From assembly GCA_021229015.1 (NCBI GenBank), contig CM037784.1, forward strand, positions 63,211,711 to 63,275,710: a DNA stretch of 64,000 nt, read 5' to 3'. Of this stretch, positions 44,376-55,692 are shown piece after piece. Origin of the DNA: Solen grandis. Its lineage: Eukaryota; Mollusca; Bivalvia; Adapedonta; Solenidae. The notes below the pieces were generated by a model. The model had not been told where the DNA came from. It was given only the letters and a program-made list of their open reading frames with translations, and did not search any database. Made by a program: the position numbers and the translations under genes. The stretch's first letter is position 1, and every line of letters starts with the position of its first letter.

Positions 44376-47291
44376 GTAAGTATAATTGGTATCATATTTA
44401 TGATTTTGTGCGTCATTTTCCAGTAGGAAGTGACCATTGACTACAGATCTGATCCCCTTTTTTTTATGACCATCCCAATTTCAAAGCATAAATATTACTT
44501 ATAAAACGACGAGAGGGATTTAGATAAATTTATTTTACATAAAAAAAAGTTCATATAGAATTTCTCGGTGAAGGTTAAATACTTTATCTTGTCAATGTCC
44601 TTGACCAAAGGTCAGTGTCTGGAAGTTTTGAACTCCATTTTGATATGACCTTCAGCAATGGAATCATTCTGTTTGCAAATTTTCGGTCTTGCCATGTGAC
44701 AGGCTAACCTTTATCCTGACATTGATAGGGTCAATAAGTTGATTGAAAACAGCACTTGCAGGAGCATTGCAATGGTCAACGATGTTATGTTAATTTTTAA
44801 CTATTCGTATAAATCGACGAGTTCATGAAAATAATCAACACTTCGTTGGGTAAAGCAGAACCTTTTCTCGCATTTATATAATGGTAGGTATGTAAAAATA
44901 CCAAACGAAGCAAATGCCCCTCCGAAACAATATGACATGTCAAGTAGAACTGATCCCGTAGGTAGAGTGGCTAGAGCGTTTGCCCCTTAGCCGGTAGGTC
45001 GTGGGTTGCGATCTATGGTCCATGTACATATATGTCCCCTTGTGTCCCGCACATCAGGGTAGTATTATGGTTGGTTGACCCTGTCTTATATTCACATGGT
45101 CCAAGGATAATGTGGTTGGGCGTGATAAAACATATCAATTGTCTACGGCGTGATACTGCATTGAGGTCTCTCTCTCTCTAGTCTCTGAAATTCTGTCGAT
45201 GGGATGTTAAATTCAAAGAAATAAACAACTATCTAGTCGAAACAATATGACAAAACACTTAGTAGGCAAAGCTTCATTAATTCCTACAGAGGAAATGCCT
45301 TTCTATTAATATTAATTAGCATCCTAATGTTTGTTTCATCTTCTCTCACGGGAACTTCGCAGAGCTGACGATATCGTTCTCCTTTACATATAAATGGCGA
45401 TTTAACAAGGTTTTTGCCCATATATTGGTTGAATTAAGTTAGTAACTCGGGTAATGAATTGTGCATCGTTGAGTTATGAAGGGATGATGGGTCGAAGTCA
45501 GATTCAGGGGTCCATTTAATGTGCTTCTATTACACCATGGCGTCTTTACAAGTGACAGCATAATTTTGACTTCAGGAATTGTTAATGAGATACTATGCAG
45601 CAGATCTGCGAATTTCCCAGACAATTGGTTACGTGAAAGATGCATAAAATCTACAGACGGCGTGTTTAATTCATTTGCATACTTTTTCTAATGTTGAAAG
45701 TTTTCTGTTAATCAATGAATAAATCTTCAAAACTGGAAAAAACTGGCATGGATTCTATTACCGAAACCGGATTGTACAATGAAGATGATGAACATTTATG
45801 TTACCATGGCGACATGAATAATTATCCCCGATTAGATTTTGCAAGATGTCTTGATATAGCTTATTTTCAATTCTAAATGTCATTCAGTGTTTGAGGATAC
45901 TAGTAGTTCAAAATTTTTCTAATTTAAGTTTTTTAAATCCTTAGTTTTACCAAGAAATCTCCAGATATCTGCCTCAATGTACCAAAGTGGCTTCCCTAAT
46001 CCCTTGTCAAACTTGTCGGTCGTCATGGTGAACCAGGAAGTCGAGCTCACGTGCACCGGAAATGTGGGCCAGCAACAGCAGACGATGGTAGAATGGTACC
46101 GGAGGTCTACGTCTGGATTTGGGTTTATGGTGAGTACGTTTTTAGTAGAGGTCAAAACAAACTATGGATTCACAAGTAAAACATGTAACGCTAAAAGATT
46201 TAAAGTTTTCCGGTTTATTGGCAAATCGGTATTATAATTTGCCCATGGGCATTTACAAACATATAATAAAGACTTAAAACCTATACATGTTGCAAGCAAG
46301 TTACACTTATAATGAAAAAGTAAATGAGAAAGTAATTTCCCGATACATTATCTTGTATTCAAAATAAAATTACTCATAACTAATTGGGAAAACAATAAAA
46401 AGAAGAATTTCTGCGTCAGACGCGTCTGTTGACTGAACAATATAATTTGACCCTAAGGTATTACAGTTTTGTTTGTCATTACAGTACACAGTATAATAAC
46501 ACCGTAGTCATACAAAATCTGCGTGAAATAATTAACCTATTACTAAAATGCAACAAGGCGATCTGTTACTATATGATATTTTAAACTGCAGCCATTACTT
46601 ACTTTATAACCTCCAAATACGCATGGTATTTATAATTCCGTTTTATTTCTTCATTTATTTTCTGACCAAAATATATTCAAACATGCCTTGAATAAGAATG
46701 CTTTGTATCGAATGATCACGTCGCTACCTGAGATAATTTTAGGTAATAATTTTGTCAGATTTGGTTTTCAATAATAGAATGCACAATATAGTAAATGAAA
46801 TTAGTAATGATATATGTTTTAGTTCAATATATCTGAGGCGACAACACATGGCACTTTTTGACTTATACTATGTATACATAATGCATGACATGTACGAGGA
46901 GCTATGAATCTGTTGTTTAGTCCTATTTATTCTTGAGTAAAATGTGTTTTAAATTAACACATCTTTTTTGCACGGAAATCTGAATGGTAACATATCGATT
47001 GAATATACTTGTTTTTCATTAAGAAGATAAAGGAGAGATAACCACCACTCAAGATCTTTTATTCTTCTCGTTCTTTGTTTTTTCCGATGCAGCCATTTGT
47101 ACCTGACCCAAACACCGGCAGCAGCGTGACAAACGACCAGGTCTCGTTCACATGCCCGTACAGTCGGACGACCCGACTTAGGTACCGGATGTTGGCCACG
47201 GACAGAGAGACAGTTGTGTTCCAGTGTCAAGTACGGTCGCAGCAATCCTTTGGTTACACGGCTTATTCGGCGGACTTTCACATAACTACAG
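43965..47291 (+). CDS. Ig-domain protein, partial gene (three internal exons found)
   Basis: Three + strand exons (43965-44375, 45945-46129, 47093-47291) join in one frame: phase 1 start, phase 1, phase 0, phase 1 end, for 795 nt or 265 codons. They encode two Ig-like domains, each with a Cys pair (MECRP/FQCSM and LTCTG/FQCQV). The second has the VEWY tryptophan. Phase 1 borders around Ig modules are characteristic of extracellular Ig-superfamily genes. The start codon, signal peptide, any membrane segment and 3' end were not found, so cell-surface or secreted location is inferred. Expansion of Ig-domain proteins is known in bivalves; no specific family can be named. The last exon abuts an array of extra splice donors. 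Confidence 0.8.
44376..45944 (+). other. Ig gene intron a-b with an inserted SINE
   Basis: 1.57 kb, phase 1, GTAAGT...TCCTTAG. It contains SINE family B at 44940-45237; the rest is unassigned. Confidence 0.7.
44938..45237 (+). mobile_element. tRNA-derived SINE, family B, with 15-bp target duplication
   Basis: TGATCCCGTAGGTAGAGTGG CTAGAGCG and GTCGTGGGTTGCGATC form the tRNA-like head. The body has CACATGGTCCAAGGATAATG, GTCTACGGCGTGATACTGCA and ATTCTGTCGATGGGATGTTA. CGAAACAATATGACA at 44923-44937 is repeated exactly at 45238-45252. Confidence 0.8.
45945..46129 (+). CDS. Ig gene exon b: first half of second Ig domain
   Basis: Starts in phase 1 after TTTAAATCCTTAG and ends in phase 0 at GTGAGT. 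Codes LPRNLQISASMYQSGFPNPL, then VNQEVELTCTGNVGQQQQTM and VEWYRRSTSGFGFM. The Cys and Trp positions match strands B and C of an Ig fold. Confidence 0.8.
46130..47092 (+). other. Ig gene intron b-c
   Basis: 963 bp, phase 0, splitting the second Ig domain in the middle. GTGAGT at the donor and TTTTTTCCGATGCAG at the acceptor. No repeat family recognised. Confidence 0.75.
47093..47291 (+). CDS. Ig gene exon c: second half of second Ig domain
   Basis: 199 bp, phase 0 start and phase 1 end. Codes PFVPDPNTGSSVTNDQVSFT, then CPYSRTTRLRYRMLATDRET, VVFQCQVRSQQSFGYTAY and SADFHITT. The FQCQV Cys closes the domain and an extra Cys lies at SFTCPY. The last 22 or so bases are part of the 46-bp repeat that continues into the intron. 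Reading past the first donor gives GE and then a stop at 47297-47299. Confidence 0.82.
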
Positions 47292-47612
47292 GTGAGTAAT
47301 AATATAGCCCACTCAGAGGACTTTCACATAACTACAGGTGAGTAATAATATAGCCCACTCGGCGGACTTTCACATAACTCCAGGTGAGTAATAATATATC
47401 CCACTCAGCGGACTTTCACATAACTACAGGTGAGTAATAATATAGCCTACTCAGCGGACTTTCAGATAACTCCAGGTGAGTAATAATATATCCCACTCAG
47501 CGGACTTTCACATAACTACAGGTGAATAATAATATAGCCTACTCAGCGGACTTTCACATAACTCCAGGTGAGTAATAATATAGCCTACTCAGCGGACTTT
47601 CACAAAAATTTA
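47262..47612 (+). repeat. 46-bp tandem repeat carrying seven splice donors
   Basis: The unit contains CGGACTTTCACATAACT(A/C)CAG followed by GTGAGTAATAATATA(G/T)CC. The GT dinucleotides fall at 47292, 47338, 47384, 47430, 47476, 47522 and 47568, exactly 46 bp apart. Six read CAG|GTGAGT and the sixth is CAG|GTGAAT. Variants in units 3/5 and 4/6 match each other (CTCCAG versus CTACAG), suggesting growth by 92-bp dimers. The first unit overlaps the end of coding exon c. Confidence 0.9.
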
Positions 47613-49685
47613 TAGAACTTAGTTAAAATAATCAGAAAAAGTCTATTTTGGATGTACTTTTTATGTGACAACCTTAGAGAGGAGTACTTTAGAGAATTGG
47701 TGTAAAATGGCCGACCGTCACCATAAGTATGTTATTGTGCCTTAAATAGGTCAAAAAGTAGATGGTTGATCCCATGATTTGAATGAGTTGAATTATTTCT
47801 CTTTAATAGATATAAATAATCAGGATATTTTTTATGTAATTTTCAAAATTGTCATTTTTGTGTTTATGGTTGCATGTATATTGTAATGTGTGTCTTTTCA
47901 GCTTGGTCGGCTTGAATATTTCCTTTGCACATTTGAATCAGTTATAATCTAAGTACTTGTGTACTTGTAGAATTGTTTTTAGCTTGATTAAGTCACCATT
48001 TGCTGGACAGGTATTTTTATGTGAAGAAAAAAATTCATCTCAGTTCACATGGACGAACAATATGTTTCTTACACAACAGATATTGTTAATTTTTAAAAAT
48101 AATTCCAGTGTTAAACAAAGTCAACGTCAGCTAGTTTATTGTCACAAAATTAATTTCAAACACATTCATTGTCAATAATGAATATATTTCAGAATAGATG
48201 AATAATGGGAAAATGAGTCTCTTTAAAATCATTATGTTCGCTCCTTTGCAACTTCTACCAAAAGAATCCTACTTCTGTTCTCTAACTATTACATAAAGCA
48301 ATATTTAGGTTATATTAAAAAAAGAACAGGAGATGAGGTATGGTTTATGTATGAAACATGTAAAATGTTTTATAATCAGAATTTGCGACACAAAGTCAGT
48401 TATTTTTGCCCGGTATTTATCGAATACTACTATAGCATGATTAGCAACATGACTCGTTTGTGGTTTGAACTCATTATAGCTGTAAAATGAAATCGTTAAT
48501 AAATTTATAATTATCTGTATTTCCGCATAGACTGTGAAAATAATCAGTTCTCTATAAAAGCACTTGAGTTCATGAAATTTAAGTTCGCATACCATTCATT
48601 AAACTTGTAAATTTGGTATCGCCTAACCTTTCATCATCTGCTAATTTGGTGTTTTCTCTTATCCCATTAGCCACAATCAGATGGGAGGCTGTTGTTAATA
48701 TGTATCTGACCTCGGTCTCATTATGACGGTCATTTGAAATGTTGAAGCTAGGCAGCAATTTAAGAAGACTAGCTTTAGATATTAACTCATTAGCACCTGC
48801 CAGTTGGTCGAAGTAAATGTGCCTTAGAAATTATAGGAATGGAGACATATTCATATGAGCACTAAATCTGTGTTTTATATTGCTGATCAATAAAATAATG
48901 CGTTATAAATGTATACTATTTATTGGCAGCCAGAACGCATTATCATCTTTCTTTTTATAAACAATGCTCCCTATCTCCCGACATTATTATATAAATGGGA
49001 CAATACACCATTGTACTGCTTGGAGGCCACATACTAAAGCAGGAAGATTTATTTAGAAAATAGAACTAAAATAGAACTTATTCATCAATATCTTAATACG
49101 TATCAATCGTAAAGGTTTATATATATTATATACTGATACCTTGATTTAAGGCAGTAGACGACGTGCATGTACGGGCTCTCGGGTTATGTGCACATGTTGC
49201 ACGTGCGTCAGATTAAAATATGAAAAAAAAATGTCACTATAGGTCAATATACTGATTGTCACTAGACATGTTTTGGAGATAACACATTTTATACGGTAAC
49301 ATTAACTAAAATACATCTTTGGCTAGATAAAAAGACCATTAAAAATCGTTTAACTGGCATTAAAATCATGCTGGGTCAGTCTTTAAGAATTGTTTGTTTG
49401 TGGTTCCCTTACCTACCAACTATATATTTCCTTATTAATTTTAATACCTCTGGAATCAACTTTTTTGTTTGGTCGAAAATGCATTTTAGTTTTGGGAAAT
49501 TTTCTAAATATTTTTCATCAAACACTTGTTGGGGTAATATTATTTCTAGACTCCTTCAGCTTTTACCTTACTAGTTTACTAGTACAAACCTTCTGCTATC
49601 TATTTCTCTTTTTTGTAAGGTTTCTTAAAAAAAAATCTATTCCTAATTATGATATGCGATACATACCGTATATCCATTCTGTACA
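47613..49685. other. unassigned stretch after the Ig exons
   Basis: AT-rich, presumably intron or 3' part of the Ig gene. No further exon with Ig features recognised. Confidence 0.4.
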
Positions 49686-49689
49686 GAAA

Positions 49690-50225
49690 AAAAAACCTCA
49701 TATAGAGACCACCCCAATATAAAGACCACCTCAACACAAGGACCACCACACTATAGAGACAACGAATTTCAAGGACTTTTAACCCGTCTTGACTGGACAA
49801 TCAAAAACCTTTTCCTTAAAACCTCATCATTTTGACCATCTGACTTTTAATCCCATGACCGGTCGTATTATTGAGGTTTTATTGTATATACTGGACAATC
49901 AGACCACCTCATCATTTCGACCATCTGGTTGTTGTCCCATGACTGGTCGTATTATTGAGGTTTTAGTGTATATACTGGTCAATCAGACCACCTCATCATT
50001 TCGACCATCTGACCGTGGTCCCATTACCGGTCGTATTATTGAGGTTTTACTGTATATACTGGACAATTAGACCACCTCATCATTTCGACCATCTGACCGT
50101 GGTCCCATGACCGGTCGTATTATTGAGGTTTTACTGTATATATTGAGCAATCAGACCACCTTATCACTTCTATCATCTGACTGTGATCCCATTATCGGTC
50201 GTATTATTAGGGTTTAACTGTATCA
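49690..50225. repeat. 84-bp tandem repeat, about five units, with related flank
   Basis: CGTATTATTGAGGTTTTA recurs at 49864, 49948, 50032 and 50116, and as CGTATTATTAGGGTTTAA at 50200: exactly 84 bp apart. Each unit also has GACCACCTCATCATTTCGAC and CATGACCGGT. As 84 is divisible by three, a 93-codon open frame (49789-50070) runs through it with a 28-residue period. The left flank (49700-49760) has related GACCACC spacing. Confidence 0.82.
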
Positions 50226-50858
50226 GTTTTTATAAATGCGAATATAATGTAAATCCTGCTGTATGCTGGCTCTAACTGCAGATATGTAGAGCCTCAAATG
50301 ACTTTAATACTGTCGAGGGGACGTTTAAAATATAAGCAAGCAAACTTGTCCAATATCTCAAGAGCAGCTAATGGTACTCTAGCTAGACTTGGCACACTCC
50401 TTCAGTACAGTGTCACATAGTAATTTAGAGCGGAGCTAATAAAAATAACACAGCTTAAGCTGCTAACCCTTTACCTCATACGCATGCGCAAACAAAGCAC
50501 ACCCAGATTGAACAGCTCCTGATAGGGTCTCTTGTTTTTGAGTATTATATCTCAGATTATAAGCAATGTTGATGGCAAAGAAAAAGTCCATTATTTCATA
50601 AAATATCATTCAATTCAAAGTACAGTAAATTAATTATTCACCATGTCGTAGATTTGTATATGAATATTCATGACGTAAAGGTTAAAAGTAATTGCTCATG
50701 TGTAGATTGTTTACTGTGGTCCTTCCGATATTTCTTTTCCCAACTTGTTATTGATGTTTTGGCATCTACCATTGCAGCGTCAGTACTTCAGTAACGTCCA
50801 GTAAATAAATGGATGAAGACATATCACACTTTATGTATTGTCCTTGGATATCATGGCT
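50226..50858. other. unassigned stretch with a SINE B tail fragment
   Basis: About 50265-50345 (CTGCAGATATGTAGAGCCTC ... ACTGTCGAGGGGACGTTTAA) resembles the 3' end of family B. The rest is unassigned. Confidence 0.4.
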
Positions 50859-51018
50859 TAAGGTAAAGTCCCTGTAATTGTTCCGCTAAATTTCGGACCT
50901 CATGGCCTTTCACGGAGATAACCAAGGTTTCCTAATGTTTCATTAGGGTACCTTGGTTATCTTGGTGGAGGTTAAGTGGCCCAAGACATAGCGGAACCAT
51001 TACATAGACTTTACTTCT
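50859..51018. mobile_element. palindromic MITE (GGTTCCGCTA type), copy 2
   Basis: TAAGGTAAAGTCCCTGTAAT, then TGTTCCGCTAAATTTCGGACC, is mirrored at the right by AGCGGAACCATTACATAGAC then TTTAC. The centre ACCAAGG...TTTCATTAGGGTACCTTGGT is shared almost exactly with 23831-23991. Confidence 0.68.
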
Positions 51019-52937
51019 CTCTCTGTAGTGACCCAGAGGAATTGAGTTAACTGCAGTAATTCGTCGAACCTTAATGAAACCTTTATACTTGGTATATATT
51101 TTTTTCAGATTTGAGGAGCATTAACTCAGCGCCATCTTGTTTTGGGGACCTAAAGAAAACAACGCTTGCAGTGTTGATGATGACATGTGCATATTTAGCT
51201 TTATGACCACGTGCAACAAACAGTGTGAATGTTCCAAGTGACTCCCATGTGTTAAGTCTGTTTGATTAAGTGTAAATGTTGAAATGTATGAATGGTCGGC
51301 AGAGCACATATACATTTTGGAACTGATTTATCAGTTTGCTCTCCGTTACCATTTGGACGCGCCATTTGTCACAACTCAGTTTGTGTGTGTGTGTGTGTGT
51401 GTGTTTTATCAAAAATCGTCATTTTTGTAGCGAATATAATAAAAAATAAAGGAAAGTAAATAAAAAAGCAATTTAGATATCTGGATATACCATTAAATTA
51501 ACTCTTCTTCAATAATTTGCCTTTCTCAAGAAAAAACCCCATAAACTTTTGTGCTCCTACATGAACATGATTGACGATATTGTTATTTCTATAGTTGATA
51601 TTGAAAAAGAGTGAATGTAATGGTTTACTGTATTATTTACCTCTGGAAAACCAACATATTTTTTTTTTATCTGGGAGTAGATTTTACAAAAGGGGGTTTA
51701 GACCTGTTCTGGCATTGCAAGCTTTAATTTTATAGAATGTCCAGGTATTGCTAAACCTATATGTCAAGTTCAGTAAATTCTAAGTGTTTAAATCAAAGTG
51801 CATGTAGTAACACACGGGTTACATATTATTTTTGTAGAAATTTACTTGGAGTAAAAAAGCAAACGCAAAACGATATCATTTATCATGGATTAGGTAGAAT
51901 TTCTTGAAGAGCAATCGCTGTCATTAAATATTGTTTGAAAGTAATATTTTATACATCAAAATTGTGTATCATTATGACGTGTAATGATTAGGAGTCAAAC
52001 TGTGTAATAAAAACCCTGGGGTAAATCAGTTAGACATATGGCACAGATATACAGTTTTAATGTTGTATTGAGATAAAAACAGGCAAGGATTCAATTCATT
52101 TTTAAACATATTCTTCACAAACTGGTTGATGGCATAAACCAGAAAGAATGCCTCTGTTGAAAAAAGTGCCAGATTTGTTCTTATTTGGAGGATGCATTTT
52201 TTCTGTATTTTCCTTTATATCACTTTAAGAAATTAGAAAAAAAGCTTAAAGCTTGCTATGTTTGTTTGTAAAGCATTAGAAAAAGAGTTTTATAAGGTCT
52301 GCTCCACAAATGAAAAATATATATATTTACATAATTATGTGTCAAATGTATATGTGTTTATATATTTGTATATATGTTTATAGGTTATAAAGATCCAATT
52401 TTTCCTTTACTATACTAACTTTTAATGTCGTCTGATTTCGTTTTGGTACTCATCTGAGTAATTATCCTTATAAAATAACCTCAAAATCAAAGGTACCCCA
52501 GAAAAAAATGCCCATTTAAAAAATCAAAGGTATCCTAGAAAAACTGCCCATTTAAAAAAATCAGGAACCTTATATATAATAAAAATATAGGTAAAAAAAA
52601 TAAAGGTAACTTTTTCTATTAAAAACGAATATCATGCCGTTTTTTAAATTGCCGTAACTTCTTTGATCATTGATAGATTTTCTTAAAAGGCTAGTCGAGG
52701 TTCTCCCAGAGGAGTACATGTATTTTCGAACAATACGAAGAACCCACTATACCAAACGGTTTCCCCAGAAATGAAATATTTTAAGATTTATGCAATTTCG
52801 ATGGATCTACAATAAATTCTCGCAAACTGTGCATTATTACTCAACTACTTAATTTTACTGAATAACCGTGATACTCTGTATATATAGTGTTTTTTAAGAC
52901 ACCAAACCACACAAAAATCATCTCGTTCTTAAGTAAT

Positions 52938-52980
<43 letters not shown>

Positions 52981-53920
52981 CTTGAATTCCATCAACATTA
53001 CTTATCGCAAAGTAGATGTAATACTAGGTAGATGCACATTCCACCATTATTATTTTATGAAATGTTTAAGTACATAACTAGCCAGAAATTTGTTAAGGAA
53101 TGAAATATCTGATATATTTTATAAGAGAAACAAGACTGATGAATTTCGCCCTTAAGTATTTAAATATTACATAGAGCTAAGAATTGTTGGTGGAATTCGA
53201 CCAAGGTTGTTGATTTTTTTTAATGGGCACTTTTTCAGTCAAAGCAACGTACGGGGTACCTATGGTGAAAATACGTCTTCGGGTAGATCTGAAAAAAAAA
53301 ATGCTAGAAAATTTGAAATAAGATCAAAATAGATCGTGTTCTTATGAGACCCGCACAACCAAAAGAACGCGACTGTTTATACTGTGTTAACTGATTGAAT
53401 ACTGTGTTCTCCTAGTGATAATAAACCAATATCCCACAGTTTTACTAATAAAGGGTATATTATATGGATATATAGTATTGTCGTATTTATTAGTTACCTC
53501 ACTTTGTTTTTCTACAACAAACACTTACATAGATAGATTCATCCGCGTGTGAAGAGGATACTCAAATTAGTTCAATACTTTCGTGAGCAGTTAACATAAA
53601 ATAAAAAGAAAACGTTTTTTTTCGAGATGAGAGAAAAATCTATTCCATATTCACTTAAAACAAGGACTGGATGAAACTACCACACCATGTTCAGAGTTGA
53701 AACTATTACAGTAAATATGTAATCAGTAATAACTACTGTAACATAATCTTGTCAGGATACACACTTCTACATGACTGAAAGTTGTTGTGACAATATATCT
53801 ATTTCCTTCGTTTGTGAAGCATGAAATTAGCATGGCTTACAAGACATAGCAATACATTCAACATGAATACTTACATATGGCCTGAAAAATTGATAAGTGG
53901 CATGAGCATCTACCCAGAGT
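51019..53920. other. unassigned AT-rich stretch with microsatellites
   Basis: (TG)n at 51381-51404 and (TA)n at 52941-52977. No exon or known repeat recognised. Confidence 0.45.
52941..52977. repeat. (TA)n microsatellite
   Basis: About eighteen uninterrupted AT/TA units. Confidence 0.95.
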
Positions 53921-53929
53921 AACCAGAAA

Positions 53930-54430
53930 GCCATAGGTCCGATCATTGACCTCAACATACATGAGTTGTTAAAATGGTACTACAATAGCTCCCTTACTTG
54001 GCGGTCAGCATTAGTTATAAAAGTAGTTCCAGGACTGTTTGTCCCGGTGTCAGGATAATGTGACAGGGTGTGATATTATGCAAGTTGTCTTTAGTGTCAT
54101 ATCTCAATAAGATAGCACTATCAATGACTCATGTAGATAAAGACAACAGCAACAACAAGAAGTAGCTGGTGTTGCGCAACACATGAGTCCCCTACAGGTG
54201 GGGTGCATATTTTTTCCGTTACCATAGCAACCAGAATTTTGGTCCGAAGAAAAAAAAAGGTGACGTGCAGAATCTCCATACTGCCATCTATTCCTATACC
54301 AAGTTTCATAATATTATCTTAAACGGTCTTTAAGTTCTCTCGGGATCCAGATTTCCGGACATCCGGACAGACAGACGGACGGACAGACAGACGGAGGGCA
54401 AGAACAAAACAATTGTTGGTGGAACGTTAA
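53930..54430 (+). mobile_element. SINE family B interrupted by another insertion
   Basis: From about 53930 to 54115 the family B body is seen (AACATACATGAGTTGTTAAA, TTGGCGGTCAGCATTAGT, GTCCCGGTGTCAGGATAATG). The family end, GTTGGTGGAACGTTAAACCC, appears only at about 54414-54433. The roughly 270-300 bases between are a foreign block. Confidence 0.6.
54130..54412 (+). repeat. block nested inside SINE B
   Basis: CTACAGGTGGGGTGCATATT, CCGTTACCATAGCAACCAGA, CTATACCAAGTTTCATAATA and the end CCGGACAGACAGACGGACGG are unlike any SINE B copy here. The GGACAGACAGACGG end is typical of a dispersed invertebrate repeat (general knowledge, family not named). Boundaries approximate. Confidence 0.5.
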
Positions 54431-54479
54431 ACCCAAAACAGCGCGACACAGGACTCTCAGTCTTTTGATTCTATTGTGT

Positions 54480-54793
54480 TTGTATGTTTGTTGGGTTTAA
54501 CGTCCCACCGAAAGTTTTACAGTCATTTGGAGACGATGTCTACTTGAGATAGATAAAGTGCTGCCACACTGCAGTATCACGCCGTAGACATGTGGCCTGA
54601 TACCACACCCAGTCACATTATCCTGACACCGGGCCAACCAGTCCTGCAACTACCCTTATATGCTGAGCGCCAAGCAAAGGAGCTATAACAGTACTTTTTT
54701 TTTACGACTTTGGTACGTCGCGGCCAGGGATCGAACCCACGACCTCCCGCTCCCGATGCGGATGCTTTAATCACTCGGCCATCGGGGACGGTA
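54480..54793 (-). mobile_element. tRNA-derived SINE, family B, full length, minus strand
   Basis: The tRNA head at the right reads on the minus strand CCGTCCCCGATGGCCGAGTG and GTCGTGGGTTCGATCCC. The body has CTTTGCTTGGCGCTCAGCAT, CCGGTGTCAGGATAATGTGA and GTCTACGGCGTGATACTGCA. The direct repeat ATTCT(A/T)TTGTGT at 54468-54479 and 54794-54805 (one mismatch) fits a target duplication. Confidence 0.78.
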
Positions 54794-54809
54794 ATTCTTT
54801 TGTGTACAG

Positions 54810-55003
54810 TGACTTATATACCAATGTAAATTGCAAATCCACAATCGCAAACCTTCGGGTAAGTCCGTCTCTTCGCCGAGTTGTTCTGACTGCGGAATCC
54901 ATAACGGTGCCAGTCATTCAAGAGAAAGTTCAGTCTGCTGCGATGAATGATTATCTGAAAACGGAAGCCAGAAGCAACATCATGGAAATAATGGCAAGCC
55001 TTT
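54810..55003 (+). CDS. candidate coding exon, unknown protein
   Basis: A 194-bp open stretch with acceptor-like TTCTTTTGTGTACAG before 54810 and a strong donor TTT|GTAAGT at 55004. The translation includes RRVVLTAESITVPVIQEKVQ and MNDYLKTEARSNIMEIMASL, which looks like ordinary protein rather than repeat. Phases would be 2 in and 1 out, so it does not follow directly on Ig exon c (phase 1 out). No family recognised. The acceptor is formed by the target duplication of the neighbouring SINE, which weakens or complicates the call. Confidence 0.3.
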
Positions 55004-55167
55004 GTAAGTTATGACGGCTTATATCGGCTTTAGTCAATAAAGACTACTACATAAAAGGAATTTTAATGTAAACACAACGAACATTCTTGCTGAATCAGAT
55101 ATACATTTGCTTTGATCATGAACATCGCAGTTCTACAGAAATGAAATTCGAAGGACTGAATGTAAGA

Positions 55168-55325
55168 TGGAAAGACGTCGTGATCCAGCGGTAACTTACC
55201 CAACTGCAGATTCGAAGGTTGTGGGTTCGAACCCCGTTTTGAGCAAAGATTTTGCATGGCCGTCCCAGGCGCAAAGTACTGGTCCAACCGAGAAACCGTC
55301 GAAAGGGATGAAAGAAGTAAGAACT
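55168..55325 (+). mobile_element. tRNA-derived SINE, family C
   Basis: The head GACGTCGTGATCCAGCGGTA ACTTACCC and GTTGTGGGTTCGAACCCCG, then CAAAGTACTGGTCCAACCGA and GAAACC. Small minus-strand open frames over it are by-products. Confidence 0.62.
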
Positions 55326-55679
55326 TGATTCCAATGGACGTAAATTGAACTAGATTTGCATACTGCAAATGCAACGGTTTTCGTGATGATCAACAGTTTC
55401 AAACCTGATCAGCCAAGTTAAAATACCAGAAAAACAACAAAATGCAAAATGCTTTATATGTGACCAAAACTTAAAGGCATCTCGAAAGAAATGTGATGTC
55501 CACTGATCCAGGCCCCCATCTGCTGTGATCAGACCTGCTAATTGCTGGTCATCACTGCAGGGAGTCTTTAGCCAATATAGTACCTATATGTTACGGTAAA
55601 ACCTCTGATGGGTTGATGCATAACTAAATTATCTGCTACAATGGAAGTGAGATAGTAGGCTAGTTTTACACAAAGCAAT
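55326..55679. other. unassigned stretch
   Basis: No exon, RNA gene or repeat recognised. Confidence 0.4.
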
Positions 55680-55692
55680 AAACATATAATGA

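Noticed and set aside
49789..50070. 93-codon frame with a 28-residue period
   Set aside because: It is the translation of the 84-bp non-coding tandem repeat; no start context or splice signals support a gene.
50463..50490. CTAACCCTTTACCTCATACGC resembling the end of the piggyBac-like MITE
   Set aside because: There is no TTAA, no matching opposite end and no hairpin within the expected distance. Probably chance similarity or a tiny remnant.
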